Shown: one piece after another, positions 11,128 through 22,102 of the stretch
How positions within the stretch are numbered: position 1 is the stretch's first letter
How the letters are laid out: every line of letters starts with the position of its first letter
NCBI RefSeq assembly: GCF_035046505.1
Contig: NC_089825.1
Location: forward strand, 1,329,029-1,393,028
Length of the DNA stretch: 64,000 nt
Origin: Tiliqua scincoides
Taxonomy: Eukaryota > Chordata > Lepidosauria > Squamata > Scincidae
Reading direction: 5' to 3'
Program-made: the position numbers and the translations under genes
The notes under the pieces: generated by a model
The model's input: the letters and a program-made list of their open reading frames with translations, nothing else
Told to the model about the DNA's origin: nothing
Databases searched by the model: none

Positions 11128-12254
11128 ATTAATAGGGTCAGAATTGAACAAGGGCAAGAATTAAGCACCTTCCTCTCAGCTGCCAAATCTTCTCTGCACA
11201 TACTCTCTCCTCCCCCTTTGTTACTGCTACCTGGTGTGACATCGTCTTTTGCTGCTTAAACACTAACCAACCCATTCCACCCCCAGGCAACATGAGAAGA
11301 TCTGATTCTGGAAAGCCTTGGCCTTGTGCCCCCCACATGAGGGCAGATGTGGGTACTACTTCTGCCAAAGCCACATAGCAGCAGCCCAACTTGAGTTGGG
11401 TCAGCCATTTCTGCCCTGGTTTGCCAATGAGTAATCAAAGACTCCAGCTCCTAATTAGTTCCCCACTTCCTAAATCCCTATTAAAGTGCAGCCAACTTTT
11501 CTTCTCTCCCAAGGAAATCCCACTGCTTGAATCACAGAAGAAACAGGAGGTTCATCCTCCTTACCTTTTGTGATGGCTCCCACAGCTACTGTTTTAGGAA
11601 GACTATAGGGGAGCCATGAAGTGGTAAAAATAGGAGAAAGTCAAGTGATAGACCCTTTGGATTTCATTAAGGGTCTCCCCCGTCTTTCCCCTCAGTATTC
11701 AAGCACTGGCAAATTCCTACCTCCAATTTCACTAAGCCTTACACTTCACAAATACATCAGCCTCTATCTGGTAGCTACTTCCATCTGTCTGCAAGCCTGA
11801 TCCAGCAGGGCTCTTCTTATGTTATGTTCTTATTTTGTAAGAGTGCAGAATTACACACAGGATCTGAGCCCACAATGCTCACCTCAGAACCAATCTGCAA
11901 CCCCCAGGTTGAGCCCCCAAAACTCTGCATTAAAGTATCATTTGCTGAAAAAAGAACACAATCTCACAGCATTGTAGCCCACATTTCAGTTAGAACAGCC
12001 TACCTGTCCGAAAGGTTGGCCCATTGCCTCCAGAATCTCCTTCCCTCATTATTTGTCAATGCCACCTAACACAAAGAGTAGGTTTCCCAACATGCAGAAT
12101 ACTTGCCTCTTAGCACAGTGGCCCTTCAGCCACTTTATACACATCTGAGATTAGGGGCCCCGGCCTAGATTAAAGGGCATGCTACTCAATAAAGTGCGAG
12201 CCCCAGCACCTCTCTCTTTTACACATTAGGCAGCAGCCACATCCCACTGAAGTC
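11128..12254. other. OBSCN first intron, mostly unique
   Basis: No exon is recognised. A short CR1 3' terminus (GCCTGATCCAGCAGGGCTCTT then TTATGTTATGTTCTTA) lies at 11793-11834. The rest shows nothing I can name. Confidence 0.5.
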
Positions 12255-12269
12255 AGTGGCTTCAGTGGC

Positions 12270-12372
12270 TTCTAGCCTAATGTATATATTGTAGCCTAAT
12301 GTAGAATGTAGAATGTATATATTGTAGCCTAATGTAGAATGTATACATTCTAGCCTAATGTATATATTGTAT
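12270..12372. repeat. Short tandem repeat, unit near 'gtagcctaatgta'
   Basis: The words TAGCCTAATGTA and GTATATATTGTA alternate five or so times, ending in a T-run. This is a local, imperfect tandem array with no coding content. Confidence 0.7.
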
Positions 12373-13345
12373 ATGATTTTTTTTTTAAGTTGCCAACTCT
12401 CTCCTTAAATAGTTTTAAAGTCAGTCAGTGTTGTGGCTCTTGCTTCTACAAGCCGATAAAAGCAGGGGCCCAACAACTGCAAAACTTGGGTCAAATATGG
12501 GCTGTGGAGGGGAACCAGATGTACACCTCAGTTGACAGAACTGATAATGGGGTTTGCTGCTGGGGTTTGCAGGGCCTAAGAGAAAGAGACCTCTCAGCAA
12601 ATTAAAAAAGCCAACCTTACTTAGTATTGTGAAGAATTTGCAGAACACAAACACAGACAGAAAGCAGAAGCAAACCACACATGGTATGCCAATTGCTGCA
12701 CTAATGCATGTCATCTATATTGATGCATATGTCAGGCAAAAAGTAGACGCCATTCCATGACAGCCACTCCATGCCGCTGAGCTACTGCTCTTAAAATAGA
12801 CTCAGCTGTCATTCTCCGTCTTTCCTCTGAGTCCATCTGTAGGAATGTGAGCTGAGACCAGGGCAAGAGGAACGGAGAGGCTAAGATTCATACGGACATG
12901 AAAAGAGGGATGAGGTCAGAAAATTAACCCGAAACAAAACTTTTTTTTCTTTGTTTTAGTACTTGGGAAGAAAACAAAACGGGGAAAGAAAAACAGTCCT
13001 TTCACATGCAATTCCCTCTCTAAATCAGAGCTCCATCTCTCTCATACACTCTGGCAACCATGGAGATAATGAAGGTAATAATTAGATTTCCTCTACCAAA
13101 ATGTTTCCCTCTCCTTTGTAGTTGGTTCTGCTCTCTTTTGTGCCACTGGCGAGCACTGCAACCCCAAGCTGAGCTGAGCTGAGCCCTAAGGGAGGTTTCT
13201 GGTTTCCTGACCTTCGGCTTTCCTGCTAATTCCAGTATTGCAAACCAACTCAAACCATGCCGGAATGGCTGCAAACACACCCCTTGCCCAACCAGGAAGC
13301 AGCAAACCTTCCTATCCAGCTCTGATTGGAAAGTTGGGACCTTAC

Positions 13346-13425
13346 CTGGAGTCTTGTTAAACCTGGAGGAAAGAAGCCACTTTCATTTGGGTGAGGGAAA
13401 GTAGATCCTCATTGAGGCAACAAAA
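13346..13425 (-). promoter_or_regulatory. OBSCN: Candidate untranslated first exon of OBSCN
   Basis: On the minus strand GACTCCAG is followed by GTAAGG (13345-13340), an excellent splice donor upstream of the obscurin acceptor at 7484-7485. Mammalian OBSCN begins with a non-coding exon, so a 5' UTR exon joined across a 5.9-kb intron is plausible. The 5' limit and promoter are not visible, and the far coordinate is a guess. Confidence 0.3.
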
Positions 13426-14051
13426 GAGTAGACAGGTGAAGGGGCCATGGGGAGACCAACAGGATTTTGGTTCCCCCCCCCCCCGGATAAATAAAACAGA
13501 AACCCCAGTGAGGTTGGGGACGCGCTGAAGGCGATCCCCCAGTCCCCCTGCAGTAGCTTCAGTGCAGGGGGTTTAGCCTGTGCCCAGCCCCTCCCTTTGG
13601 CTGTCCTCCTCCAGTCAAGTCGGATTGCTGACATGCCTTTCTCCCCCCCCCCTGCCTCCCTTTTCCAAAATAGCCCTGGGTGTCGTTTACCAGAGAGATT
13701 AAATTTCCAGCAGTGGAGGGACGAAAGGGCATCGTTTTAGGAAGCCCACTGGGACTCGCCCATGAACCGTCTCCTGAGAGTGGGCATGCAGACCAGCCTT
13801 TGATGGGCTGGAGAACAAGTGCTGTTCTCAAGGGGAACCAAGAACCAAGTGACAGGTGTCAAAACAACAATCTGAGGGAGAAATGTCACAAGCTGCTGGA
13901 AAACATGTGTTAGCCCTCTTCTTGCCAGTTTCTCTTTCTGAAGGGCCAAAAGGGAATGTCTTTCTAGGGGGGCACTTCTGCCCTGGATCTAAATAAATGG
14001 TGCTTGATTGAACCTTAGATCTGACTTCCTAAGGCATTTTATATCCTTAGA

Positions 14052-14382
14052 CAGTGTTTCTTAACCAGTGGTAAGGGTACCATCAGTGGTACTTGAGGTG
14101 GTGTCTGGTGGTGCTCACAGGACCCTGGACTCCTGTTGCCTGGCAGTGAGACCAGGAACACGATGCAATAAACAGTGGTAGGAGGATTGTCTCAGTGGGC
14201 AGAGCTCCAAAGCTTGCTTTTCCACACTCAGAAAAGTCCTCCAGTCCACCCTGAGTCTCTAATCGATGTGTATCATGTCACGTCTGGTCTCCCAACCCAG
14301 AAGTAACTGTGATGAGGTCATCACCAGTTCCCTCCAGTGGTACTTTGAACAGGTGGACCAGGATAAACCCGGAGAAACACTG
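14052..14382. mobile_element. Non-autonomous hAT element with 8-base target duplication
   Basis: A 331-base element with ends CAGTGTTTCTTAACCAG and the complement of CAGTGTTTCTCCGGG. Flanks TCCTTAGA (14044-14051) and TCCTAAGA (14383-14390) match at seven of eight positions, the hAT signature. It has no transposase. It lies between OBSCN and the L2 cluster. Confidence 0.8.
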
Positions 14383-14390
14383 TCCTAAGA

Positions 14391-15765
14391 CATTTACCGT
14401 TTCTCAAGATGAACAGGCCCATTGTCAAAATTACTGGTGCCCAGTTTCTATGTGTTCTCTGTTATCTGAGAGAGGATGTAGATTCACTGATCAAATACTC
14501 CTGGACACCAGCCTCATACCATGAGGACTAGTCCAGCAGCCTGCGATTAGTCTGTGTACTACCAACAGGCTAGCAGAACATGGTAAGGAGCAAATTGTGG
14601 TGGGCTAAAAAAAGGGCAGATGCCCCCTTGTTAACACCCAAATCAAAGTGGGGCCCAATGCTTTTCAAACTGGCATGAGCAAGCTCAGAGTCTGGATCAG
14701 ATGACCACCTTCCTTCTCACTGCCCTTGCTTGTTGGCTGCTTCTTTGTGAGGGCAGAGCTGGTAAGCAAGCAGGCTAAAGCAACGCCAGTGCCATCCTGC
14801 TGCTATTACAGATCCCTGGCTCATTCTCTCTGACCCAGAACAACGCTGAGGAAACAGGGAGCAAAGCCACTTTAACTAATTTTTTTATTAGATACAGTGA
14901 GGGAATACATTTTTCAAACACATCACTCAAACTAGAAGAGGACAATACAAATTAGTACAAAAAGCCTTCATTGGGACAAGCACTGCTTTGCTATGCATAA
15001 CCCAAGTTGTGGCAAAAATCCTTGATTTGATTATTTTTCTCTATTTTGGGACACATCCAGGGCGCCCCTCCCCCCCGGCTTCTGTGACATCTTAGCATCC
15101 TAAACATTGCTAAGCCTCCTACAGTAACTCTTTTTCTTTGTGAATTCAGCATAATTGCAGAATGGCTACATGGCCTTATCCCAGACAAGCTCTGCTCTGC
15201 TCAGAAAGGTATTCCTTCAATGTGTGTGTTTAAGTAGGTGTCGTAAAGGAACTTGAACTCGGGGTACAAGGATTCCTACGATCCTTGCATTTGCCCCTTT
15301 ACTTCTGTTACCACTGCAGCTCCCGTAGGAAGTGAAGGTGCTGTTGCATCCTTGTGTGGTGTTATTGAGGCATCTCCCCATGGTTGGCAGGAGTGCCTGT
15401 TGCAATGTTATTCAAGCCTGCTCGCTGGCGAGGGGGGCATCCCCCCAGTGTTGGCACTCATTGGACCTGCACCTGTCCCCACCTCTTGGCTCAGTTCATC
15501 TGGTGTTGCTTCTCTAGTTGCCAGCATTGAGGTTCGGTGGATACGGTGATTGGCTTGGCAAAGTGGATGTCATACCAACAACGCACAAATGTCACACTGA
15601 CGATGCACAAAGGTAATAACAGTGATGCATGAACATAACATCAGGATGCTGTTCCATAGGTAACAACATCAGGATGACGGTCCATGAGTTTTGTGGGGAC
15701 TTTCTTTCCATAGATTCTGCAGGCATTACCAGCAAAGGCTGCATGAGCATTACTGGGAACATAAC
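14391..15765. other. Intergenic, no feature recognised
   Basis: Mixed-composition sequence with short open frames on both strands. None shows a domain or a splice pattern worth reporting. Confidence 0.4.
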
Positions 15766-15892
15766 ATAATAATAATAATTATTATTATTTTATTAATTTA
15801 TACCCCGCCTTTTTGCCCAACGGGCACACAAGGCAGCTTACACACACTTTAAAAATACAACATTAAAAACAATTAAAAAACAGTTTTGTATT

Positions 15893-16182
15893 GGCAACCT
15901 TCAGTCTTGAAAGACTCTGGTATCACGCTCTGAAAGGTGGTCCTGGCACAGCGTCTAGTGTGGCTGAAAAGGCCAATCCGGGAGTGACAATCCCTTCCAC
16001 ACTGGGAGCAAGTGCAGTCTGTCCCTGGTCTGTCTCCCTGGCTATGGGCCTTCCTTCTTTGCCTCTTAGCCTCAGACTGTTGGCAAAGTGTCTCTTCAAA
16101 CTGGGAAAGGCCATGCTGCACAGCCTGCCTCCAAGCGGGCCGCTCAGAGGCCAGGGTTTCCCACTTGTTGAGATCCATTCCT
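15893..16182 (-). mobile_element. LINE 3' fragment (C-terminal zinc-finger LINE), nested in L2
   Basis: It matches the 3' 290 bases of the LINE at 54843-55899. The minus-strand frame reads DLNKWETLASERPAW and ends with a CSQCGRDCHSRIGLFSHTRRC-like zinc finger (C-x2-C, H-x4-C). It is inserted in the 3' UTR of the L2 copy and followed by a TTCCTAATTATT array. Confidence 0.85.
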
Positions 16183-16247
16183 AATTATTGGGAATTAATT
16201 ATTCCTAATTATAATTATTAATAATTATAATTATTAATTATTCCTAA

Positions 16248-16543
16248 AGGCTTCAGGAGTCAACCTCGAGGCAAAATCCGGAACCGGAGTCCCTGAGGCA
16301 GTTCATGGCTGAACACAGTCATGTTCTGGCAACTCCTGTGACGCCGCTGGAACCAACCGTATTGGCTTCTGCCTTTCCATTGGACCATTTCAGCAACCTG
16401 GAGAGGGGGGATTTGCTGCATGGGTAACAGCCTATCCTCCATACCTACTTTACCCAGGCTTCGCGCACTGGAGAGGACACTCTGTTCCAGATCCACCATT
16501 CAGAGCATGACACCATGGTCTTCCGAGACTGAAGGATGCCAAC
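16248..16543 (+). mobile_element. SINE-like element, 5'-truncated copy 2
   Basis: The last 296 bases of the family described at 2135-2607. AATTATTCCTAA stands on both sides (16236-16247 and 16544-16555). That may be a 12-base target duplication, though the local ATTCCT array could also produce it. Confidence 0.8.
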
Positions 16544-16555
16544 AATTATTCCTAA

Positions 16556-16632
16556 TTCCTAATAATTCCTAATATTAATATTAATAATTCCTAATTATTA
16601 TTCCTAATTAGGTCCATTCCTAATAATTCCTA
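16556..16632. repeat. AT-rich tandem array (TTCCTAATAA words)
   Basis: Imperfect repeats of TTCCTAATTATT-like units continue from 16183-16247, interrupted by the SINE-like insertion. They probably grew from the tail of the LINE fragment inserted in L2. Confidence 0.6.
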
Positions 16633-17471
16633 ATTATTGTAAAAACAGTTTACAATAATTAAAAAAATCTAAAAACAAACAAACCCCATGGATTTTCATA
16701 TAAAAAGCAAGAAGCAAGAACGCCAGCCAGCCTGTCAACAATTAAAAGCTTTTTGAAATAAAAAGGTCTTCAGTCCACACCAAAACATTAGCAACGAGGG
16801 AGCAGTTCTTAGTTCTAAGGGGAAGGTATTCCACAGTTCGGGGGCCACCACCGAGAAGGCTTTCTTCCTGGCCGCCGCCCCTCTCACATCTCTTAGTGGC
16901 GGCACAGTCAAAAGGACCCCCCAGATGATCTAAGAGCACAGGCAGGATTGTAGGGAAGGAGGTGGTCCCTCAAACACCCCGGACTTGAGCCGTAAAGGGC
17001 TTTAAAAGACAAAACTAGCACCTTGAATTGGGCCCGGAACAGAACCGGCAGCCAGTGTAGCCACCAGAGCAACGGCTCGACAGCGTCAAACCGACGTGCC
17101 CCAGCAACCACATGAGCAGCTGCGTTCTGTACTAGTTGTAATTCCTGGACCGTCTTCAAAGGCAGCCCCACATAGAGCGCATTGCAATAATCTAATCTAG
17201 ATGTCACTAGGGCATGGGTTACTGTGGCCAGGTCCACGCAGCTCAGGTATGGTCGCAGCTGGCGAATCAGCCGAAGCTGAGCAAAGGCTCCCCTGGCCAC
17301 CGCCGCCACCTGGGGCTCTAGGAGCAGCTGTGGATCCAGCAGAACCCCCAAGCTGTGGACCTGCTCCTTCAGAGGGAGTGCAACCTCATTCAGAGCAGGA
17401 CGATAGTCCAGCACCCGAGCTGTGGATTTCCAAACCAAGAGCACCTCTGTCTTATCCGGATTTAATTTCAT

Positions 17472-17632
17472 AAGAACATAAGAACAGCCGCACTGGATCA
17501 GGCCAAAGGCCCATCTAGTCCAGCTTCCTGTATCTCACAGCGGCCCACCAAATGCCCCAGGGAGCACACAAGACAACAGGCACAACCTGCGTCCTGGTGC
17601 CCTCCCCTGCATGGCATAGTGTTGCCTGGCTT
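17472..17632 (-). mobile_element. CR1 LINE 3' UTR fragment
   Basis: Reads (complement) ...GGATACAGGAAGCTGGACTAGATGGGCC-type sequence ending in TTCTTATGTTCTTATG, as in the long CR1 at 50877-53672. Its 3' end abuts the 5' end of the L2 fragment with no spacer. Confidence 0.8.
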
Positions 17633-18060
17633 AAGATATGATGGTTTGTTGTTGTGGTTTCTCTATACCACCCATGTGCTGTCTGAATAGGATTGGGCTG
17701 TCAGATAGCTGTGGCATCAAGGAAACAGGGACAGATGAATTGCAGGGTGCTCTGAGGGTCTTGAAACATATGATTTGACCTCCAGAAACTCTGAGATGTA
17801 ATTCAGCAGGCAAAGCAATCCACCCAGTAGCTGCACTGTGCAAAACACTAAGTTGAGAAATTGAAGAGCCTTTGCCAGTCTACACATAAGCAACAGTGTA
17901 AAGATCCTGGCCCTGCCAACACATCATTTGCCTCCTGGAAGGCAGCTGCAAAGAGAGGTAGAAGCTACTACAGCTGTGTACTACAAGTACTTCCCTCCTA
18001 AGCATTTGTGCCACATTTTCTTTCTTCAGATGTAACTACATGTTAAGTTTACTGTGGGAT
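17633..18060. other. Spacer between the two L2 clusters
   Basis: Nothing recognised. A T-run followed by a G-run (about 18073-18096) marks the 3' side of the next L2 copy. Confidence 0.5.
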
Positions 18061-18096
18061 TTGGCACTTCATGTTTTTTTTTTGGGGGGGGGGGGG

Positions 18097-21000
18097 ATTT
18101 ATTTATTTATTTATTAGATTTGTATTCCGCCTTTCTCCCCGAAGTGCACCCAAGGCTGCTAACAATCAAGTTAAAATGCAAGGCAACAGATATACATTAA
18201 AAATACAAAACACTTAAAAACAATTAAAACAAGATAAAATACATAGCAGCAGATTGAAAGCACCCAGTAAAAGACATACTTTATAAATTTATAAAAACAG
18301 CCCTTATAGTGCCTTGAAGGCTTTCCTGAATTAAAAAGTCTTCAGGCTCCACCGGAACATTAATAATGAGGAAGCTGCTCTCAATTCAAAGGGGAGGGAA
18401 TTCCATCGTGCAGGTGCCACCACCAAAAAGGCCGTTTCTGGCCGGCATTCCCTTCACCACTTTCAATGACGGCACAACCAACAGGGCCCCTTCTGATGAC
18501 CTTAGAGAACGGACCGGATTATACGGAAGAAGGCGGTCCCTCAAATATGCTGGTCCCAAGCCTTTTAGGGCTTTAAAGATCATAACCAGCACCTTGAATT
18601 CAGCCCGGAAACAAATGGACAGCCAGTGCAGCCTCTGGAGTAGTGGCGTGAGGGAGTCTAACCACCAACCCCCAGCAACTACCCGAGCCGCTGCACTCTG
18701 CACTAGTTGTAGCTTCCAAACCATCTTCAGGGGCAGCCCCACGTACAGCGCATTACAATAATCTAGTCTTCATGTCACTATGGCATGGACCACTGTGGCC
18801 AGATCCGCTCGAGACAGTTACGGCCGCAGCTGGCACACCAGCCGAAGCTGGGCAAAGGCACCCCTGGCCACAGTCGACACCTGGACATCCAGGAGGAGCT
18901 GCGAGTCCAGGAGAACCCCCAAGCTGCGAACCTGCTCTTTCAGGGGGGAGTGCAACCCCATTCAGAGCAGGGCGAGTCCAGCACTCGCATCGTGGATTTC
19001 TGCACCAGGAGGACCTCTGTCTTGTCTGGATTTAATCTCAGCTTGTTCACCCTCATCCAGACCCCAACTGCCTCCAGGCAACGCTTCAGGACAGAGGCAG
19101 CCACCCTGGAGTCAGGTGGAAAGGAGAGAGAGAGCTGAGTGTCATCAGCATACTGATGGCACCCAACTCCAAATCCCTGGATGACCTCTCCCAGCGGTTT
19201 CATGTAGATGTTAAACAACATGGGGGACAATATAGAACCCTGTGGCACCCCACACCTCAAGGGCCAGGGTGCCGAACAGGAGTCCCCCAATACCACCATC
19301 TGGGACCTGTCAGCCAAGAAGGACCAAAACCACTGCAAAACAGTGCCCCCGATCCCCACCTTGGCCAACCGTCCCAGAAGGACACCATGGTCGATGGTGT
19401 TGAAAGCCGCTGAGAGGTCCAAAAGGACTAGCAAGGAAGCACTCCCTCCAGCCAGCCCTCGGCACAGGTCATCCACCAAGGCCGTCTCCGTCCCGAAGCC
19501 AGGCCTGAAGCCAGATTGAAAGGGGTCCACTGCTTCATAGTGGAAATGGAAAAGGTGCAAAAGAGAGCGACTAAGATGATTACGGGGCTGGGGCACCTTC
19601 CTTATGAGGAAAGGCTACAGCGTTTGGGCCTCTTCAGCCTAGAAAAGAGGCGCCTGAGGGGGGACATGATTGAGACATACAAAATTATGCAGGGGATGGA
19701 CAGAGTGGATAGGGAGATGCTCTTTACACTCTCACATAATACCAGAACCAGGGGACATCCACTAAAATTGAGTGTTGGGCGGGTTAGGACAGACAAAAGA
19801 AAATATTTCTTTACTCAGCGTGTGGTCGGTCTGTGGAACTCCTTGCCACAGGATGTGGTGCTGGCGTCTAGCCTAGATGCCTTTAAAAGGGGATTGGACG
19901 AGTTTCTGGAGGAAAAATCCATTATGGGGTACAAGCCATGATGTGTATGCGCAACCTCCTGATTTTAGCAATGGGTTAAGTCAGAATGCCAGATGTAGGG
20001 GAGGGCACCAGGATGAGGTCTCTTGTTATCTGGTGTGCTCCCTGGGGCATTTGGTGGGCCGCTGTGAGATACAGGAAGCTGGACTAGATGGGCCTATGGC
20101 CTGATCCAGTGGGGCTGTTCTTATGTTCTTAGGATCCTCTGGAGCTGAGACGCCACCACCCACTCAATCACTTTGCTCAGAAATGGGAGATTCAAGACTG
20201 GCCGATAATTATCCAATATAGAGGTGTCCAGAGAGGGCTTTTTCAGGAGGGGGCGAACCATTGCTTGCTTTAATGCCAGAGGCACCACCCCTCCCTCAAA
20301 GATGAATTTACTACCCTCTCTGTCCACTCGGGCAGTCCCTCCCGGGCAGATCTAACCAGCCATGCTGGGCATGGATCCAGCGGGCAGGCGGATGGCCTCA
20401 CACTCCAAAGGATCCTGTCCACATCCTCAGGTTCTACAAGCTGAAAAGAATCCCACAAAACAGGACTGACAGTTGCCACGGGGACATCACTAGACATTGT
20501 CAACATGGAGTCCAAGTCGTGGCGAATCCGAGCGATTTTATCCGCAAAGTGCCTGGCAAAGGTGTTACAGCGGACCTCTGTGTGGTCCTCCTGATCCACT
20601 GATGGGGTCTGATGGAGGAGACCCCGCACCACACGGAACAGTTCCGCTGGCCGGCTATGTGTGGATGCGATAGTGGCAGAGAAGAAGAAGCGCTTCACTG
20701 CCACTATCGCCATAGAGTAGGCCCTGTAGTGGGCCCTAGCCTGTGTCTGGTCGGATCTGTCATGAGTCTTCCTCCACCATTCAGCAATGGTGCTGCTACC
20801 CTGCCGCTTCATCATTCGAAGCTCCTCGGTAAACCAAGGAGCCACTTTGACTCTGCTGGCTGGGAGGCGTCGTTCAGGAGCAATCTCATCCGCAGCCCTG
20901 GCCATCTCTGTGTTCCAGAGATGAACCAGAGCCTCAGATGAGTCACTGGCCTTAGCGGCAGGAAAATCCCCCAGAGCCCTCGGGAAACCATTTGGATCTA

Positions 21001-21290
21001 TCAGTCTACAGGGGCGAACCATACAATAAGGTCCTCCGCCTCCGCGGAGACAGGCGGCCGCAACAAGTCTAAACCTTACCGGGAAGCTATCTGTCCATGA
21101 CAATGGAGTGATGTTGATCTCCTCCACATCCAGATCACCATCCCTCTGCCCAGACAAAAACACCAGGTCTAGCATGTGTCCAGCCTCATGGGTTGGGGTA
21201 GAGATCTTTTGTGACAGGCCCGTGGTTGCCATGGCGGCCATGAAATCCTGAGCTGCGCCTACTGGGGAATTCAAGGATTGTGAAATGTTA
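18097..21290 (-). mobile_element. Long L2-type LINE, 5'-truncated, split by a CR1
   Basis: Read on the minus strand. From 21290: the endonuclease C-terminal half (HEAGHMLDLVF, then SWTDSFPVRF where a catalytic His would normally follow the Asp); a linker frame to about 20272; reverse transcriptase motifs (NYRPV, later DPFQSGFRPGFGTETALV, LLDLSAAFNTIDH, GVPQGSILSPMLFN, YADDTQL) to about 18940; then the C-terminal part near 18386-18742. The 3' UTR ends at a TTTA-repeat tail near 18097-18112. At least two frameshifts are visible. It is interrupted by a CR1 at 19538-20132. Confidence 0.9.
19538..20132 (+). mobile_element. CR1 LINE 3' fragment inserted in L2
   Basis: Encodes the C-terminal 130 or so residues of CR1 ORF2 (EMEKVQKRATKMITGL to FLEEKSIMGYKP) plus the 3' UTR and TTCTTATGTTCTTA end. 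By eye it differs from the same part of the CR1 at 50877-53672 at roughly a dozen of 590 positions, so both are young. It is inserted against the orientation of the host L2. Confidence 0.9.
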
Positions 21291-22047
21291 TGTGAGCAGG
21301 GGTATTCAACCCTTTCCCACTGCACTGCAGTCCCAACAAAAATTGCCTATGTGAAGTTGCTCTGAGCCCCAAAAGAAGGCTTCTCTTGGCAGTAGTGGAC
21401 GCTTCACTCCTGTGAAAAATTGTAACTTCGTAGATGCCATTTTCATTGGAACCACAGTGAGCAGAAAAGAGTTAAACACACTCTCTCCACCCACCACAGC
21501 CCCACTGTGAGTGCCCCCATCCCTCTAATTGCTATTTAAGGTTCAAAAACTAGACAAACCAAAACATGCAGGGCCAAACTTGGTGCTTAACCTCGCTTTG
21601 GCCTTCTCCTACCTTCACCATTTGTTTTTGCTTAACATCCAGATGGAAGAGTTCCCATGAACTTGCAAGTTTCCAGACTATGATACAATCTGGAGTTGGC
21701 CCTAATAAAGATTTTACTATTCAGCTCTGTCATTTCTCTAATGAAGTGATGTAATGAAACCAGTTCCAGTACATGATGGGCAGGCATTGGAGACCAATGG
21801 GAGAGGGATGCTTCCTCTTCCACACTGTCAATCACTTGAGCAAACCACCTGTCTTCTTCACACAGACAGCCAAAAATCTCCAGCCAAAGCAAGTCAATTT
21901 TTCTGGATCCTTTGACCTTGGCTCCCTTGCCAGGCCTGCTGCCATTCTACTCTGTTGCAGAAACACAGCAATATTTCCAACAGCTGAGTTAGTGCACTAA
22001 TGAAAGGAAAGCCAGTAGGAGAAATCCATATTTTAAAAATCACTTAT
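21291..22047. other. Intergenic, no feature recognised
   Basis: Unique-looking sequence with short open frames only. No domain or repeat is recognised. Confidence 0.4.
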
Positions 22048-22102
22048 TTAACCCATTTTTGGTCCCTGTTGATGTATACAATGTTGGGCAGAAATGGCTT
22101 AA
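22048..22102. mobile_element. TTAA-bounded MITE (piggyBac-type), copy 2, internally deleted
   Basis: Both ends are kept (TTAACCCATTTTTGG... and ...GGGCAGAAATGGCTTAA) but the length is only 55 bases; about 25 bases of the left-middle part seen in other copies are missing. Confidence 0.7.

Larger units (their letters stand above)
15766..17471 (-). mobile_element. L2-type LINE 3' portion, broken by nested insertions
   Basis: The minus strand from 17471 encodes the end of an L2 reverse transcriptase protein: LNPDKTEVLLV, then LDYCNALYVGLPLKTVQELQ, LVQNAAAHVV and LHWLPV (187 residues open), followed by a shifted frame. Its 3' UTR ends in an ATT-rich tail at 15766-15800. The 3' UTR is interrupted by a block at about 15892-16636 (LINE fragment, AT repeat and SINE-like copy); AAAACAGTTT stands on both sides of the block, a likely target duplication. 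The 5' end stops abruptly where a CR1 3' end begins (17472). Confidence 0.85.

Noticed and set aside
18366-19519. Several plus-strand open frames over 80 codons
   Set aside because: Antisense shadows of the L2 LINE ORF2.
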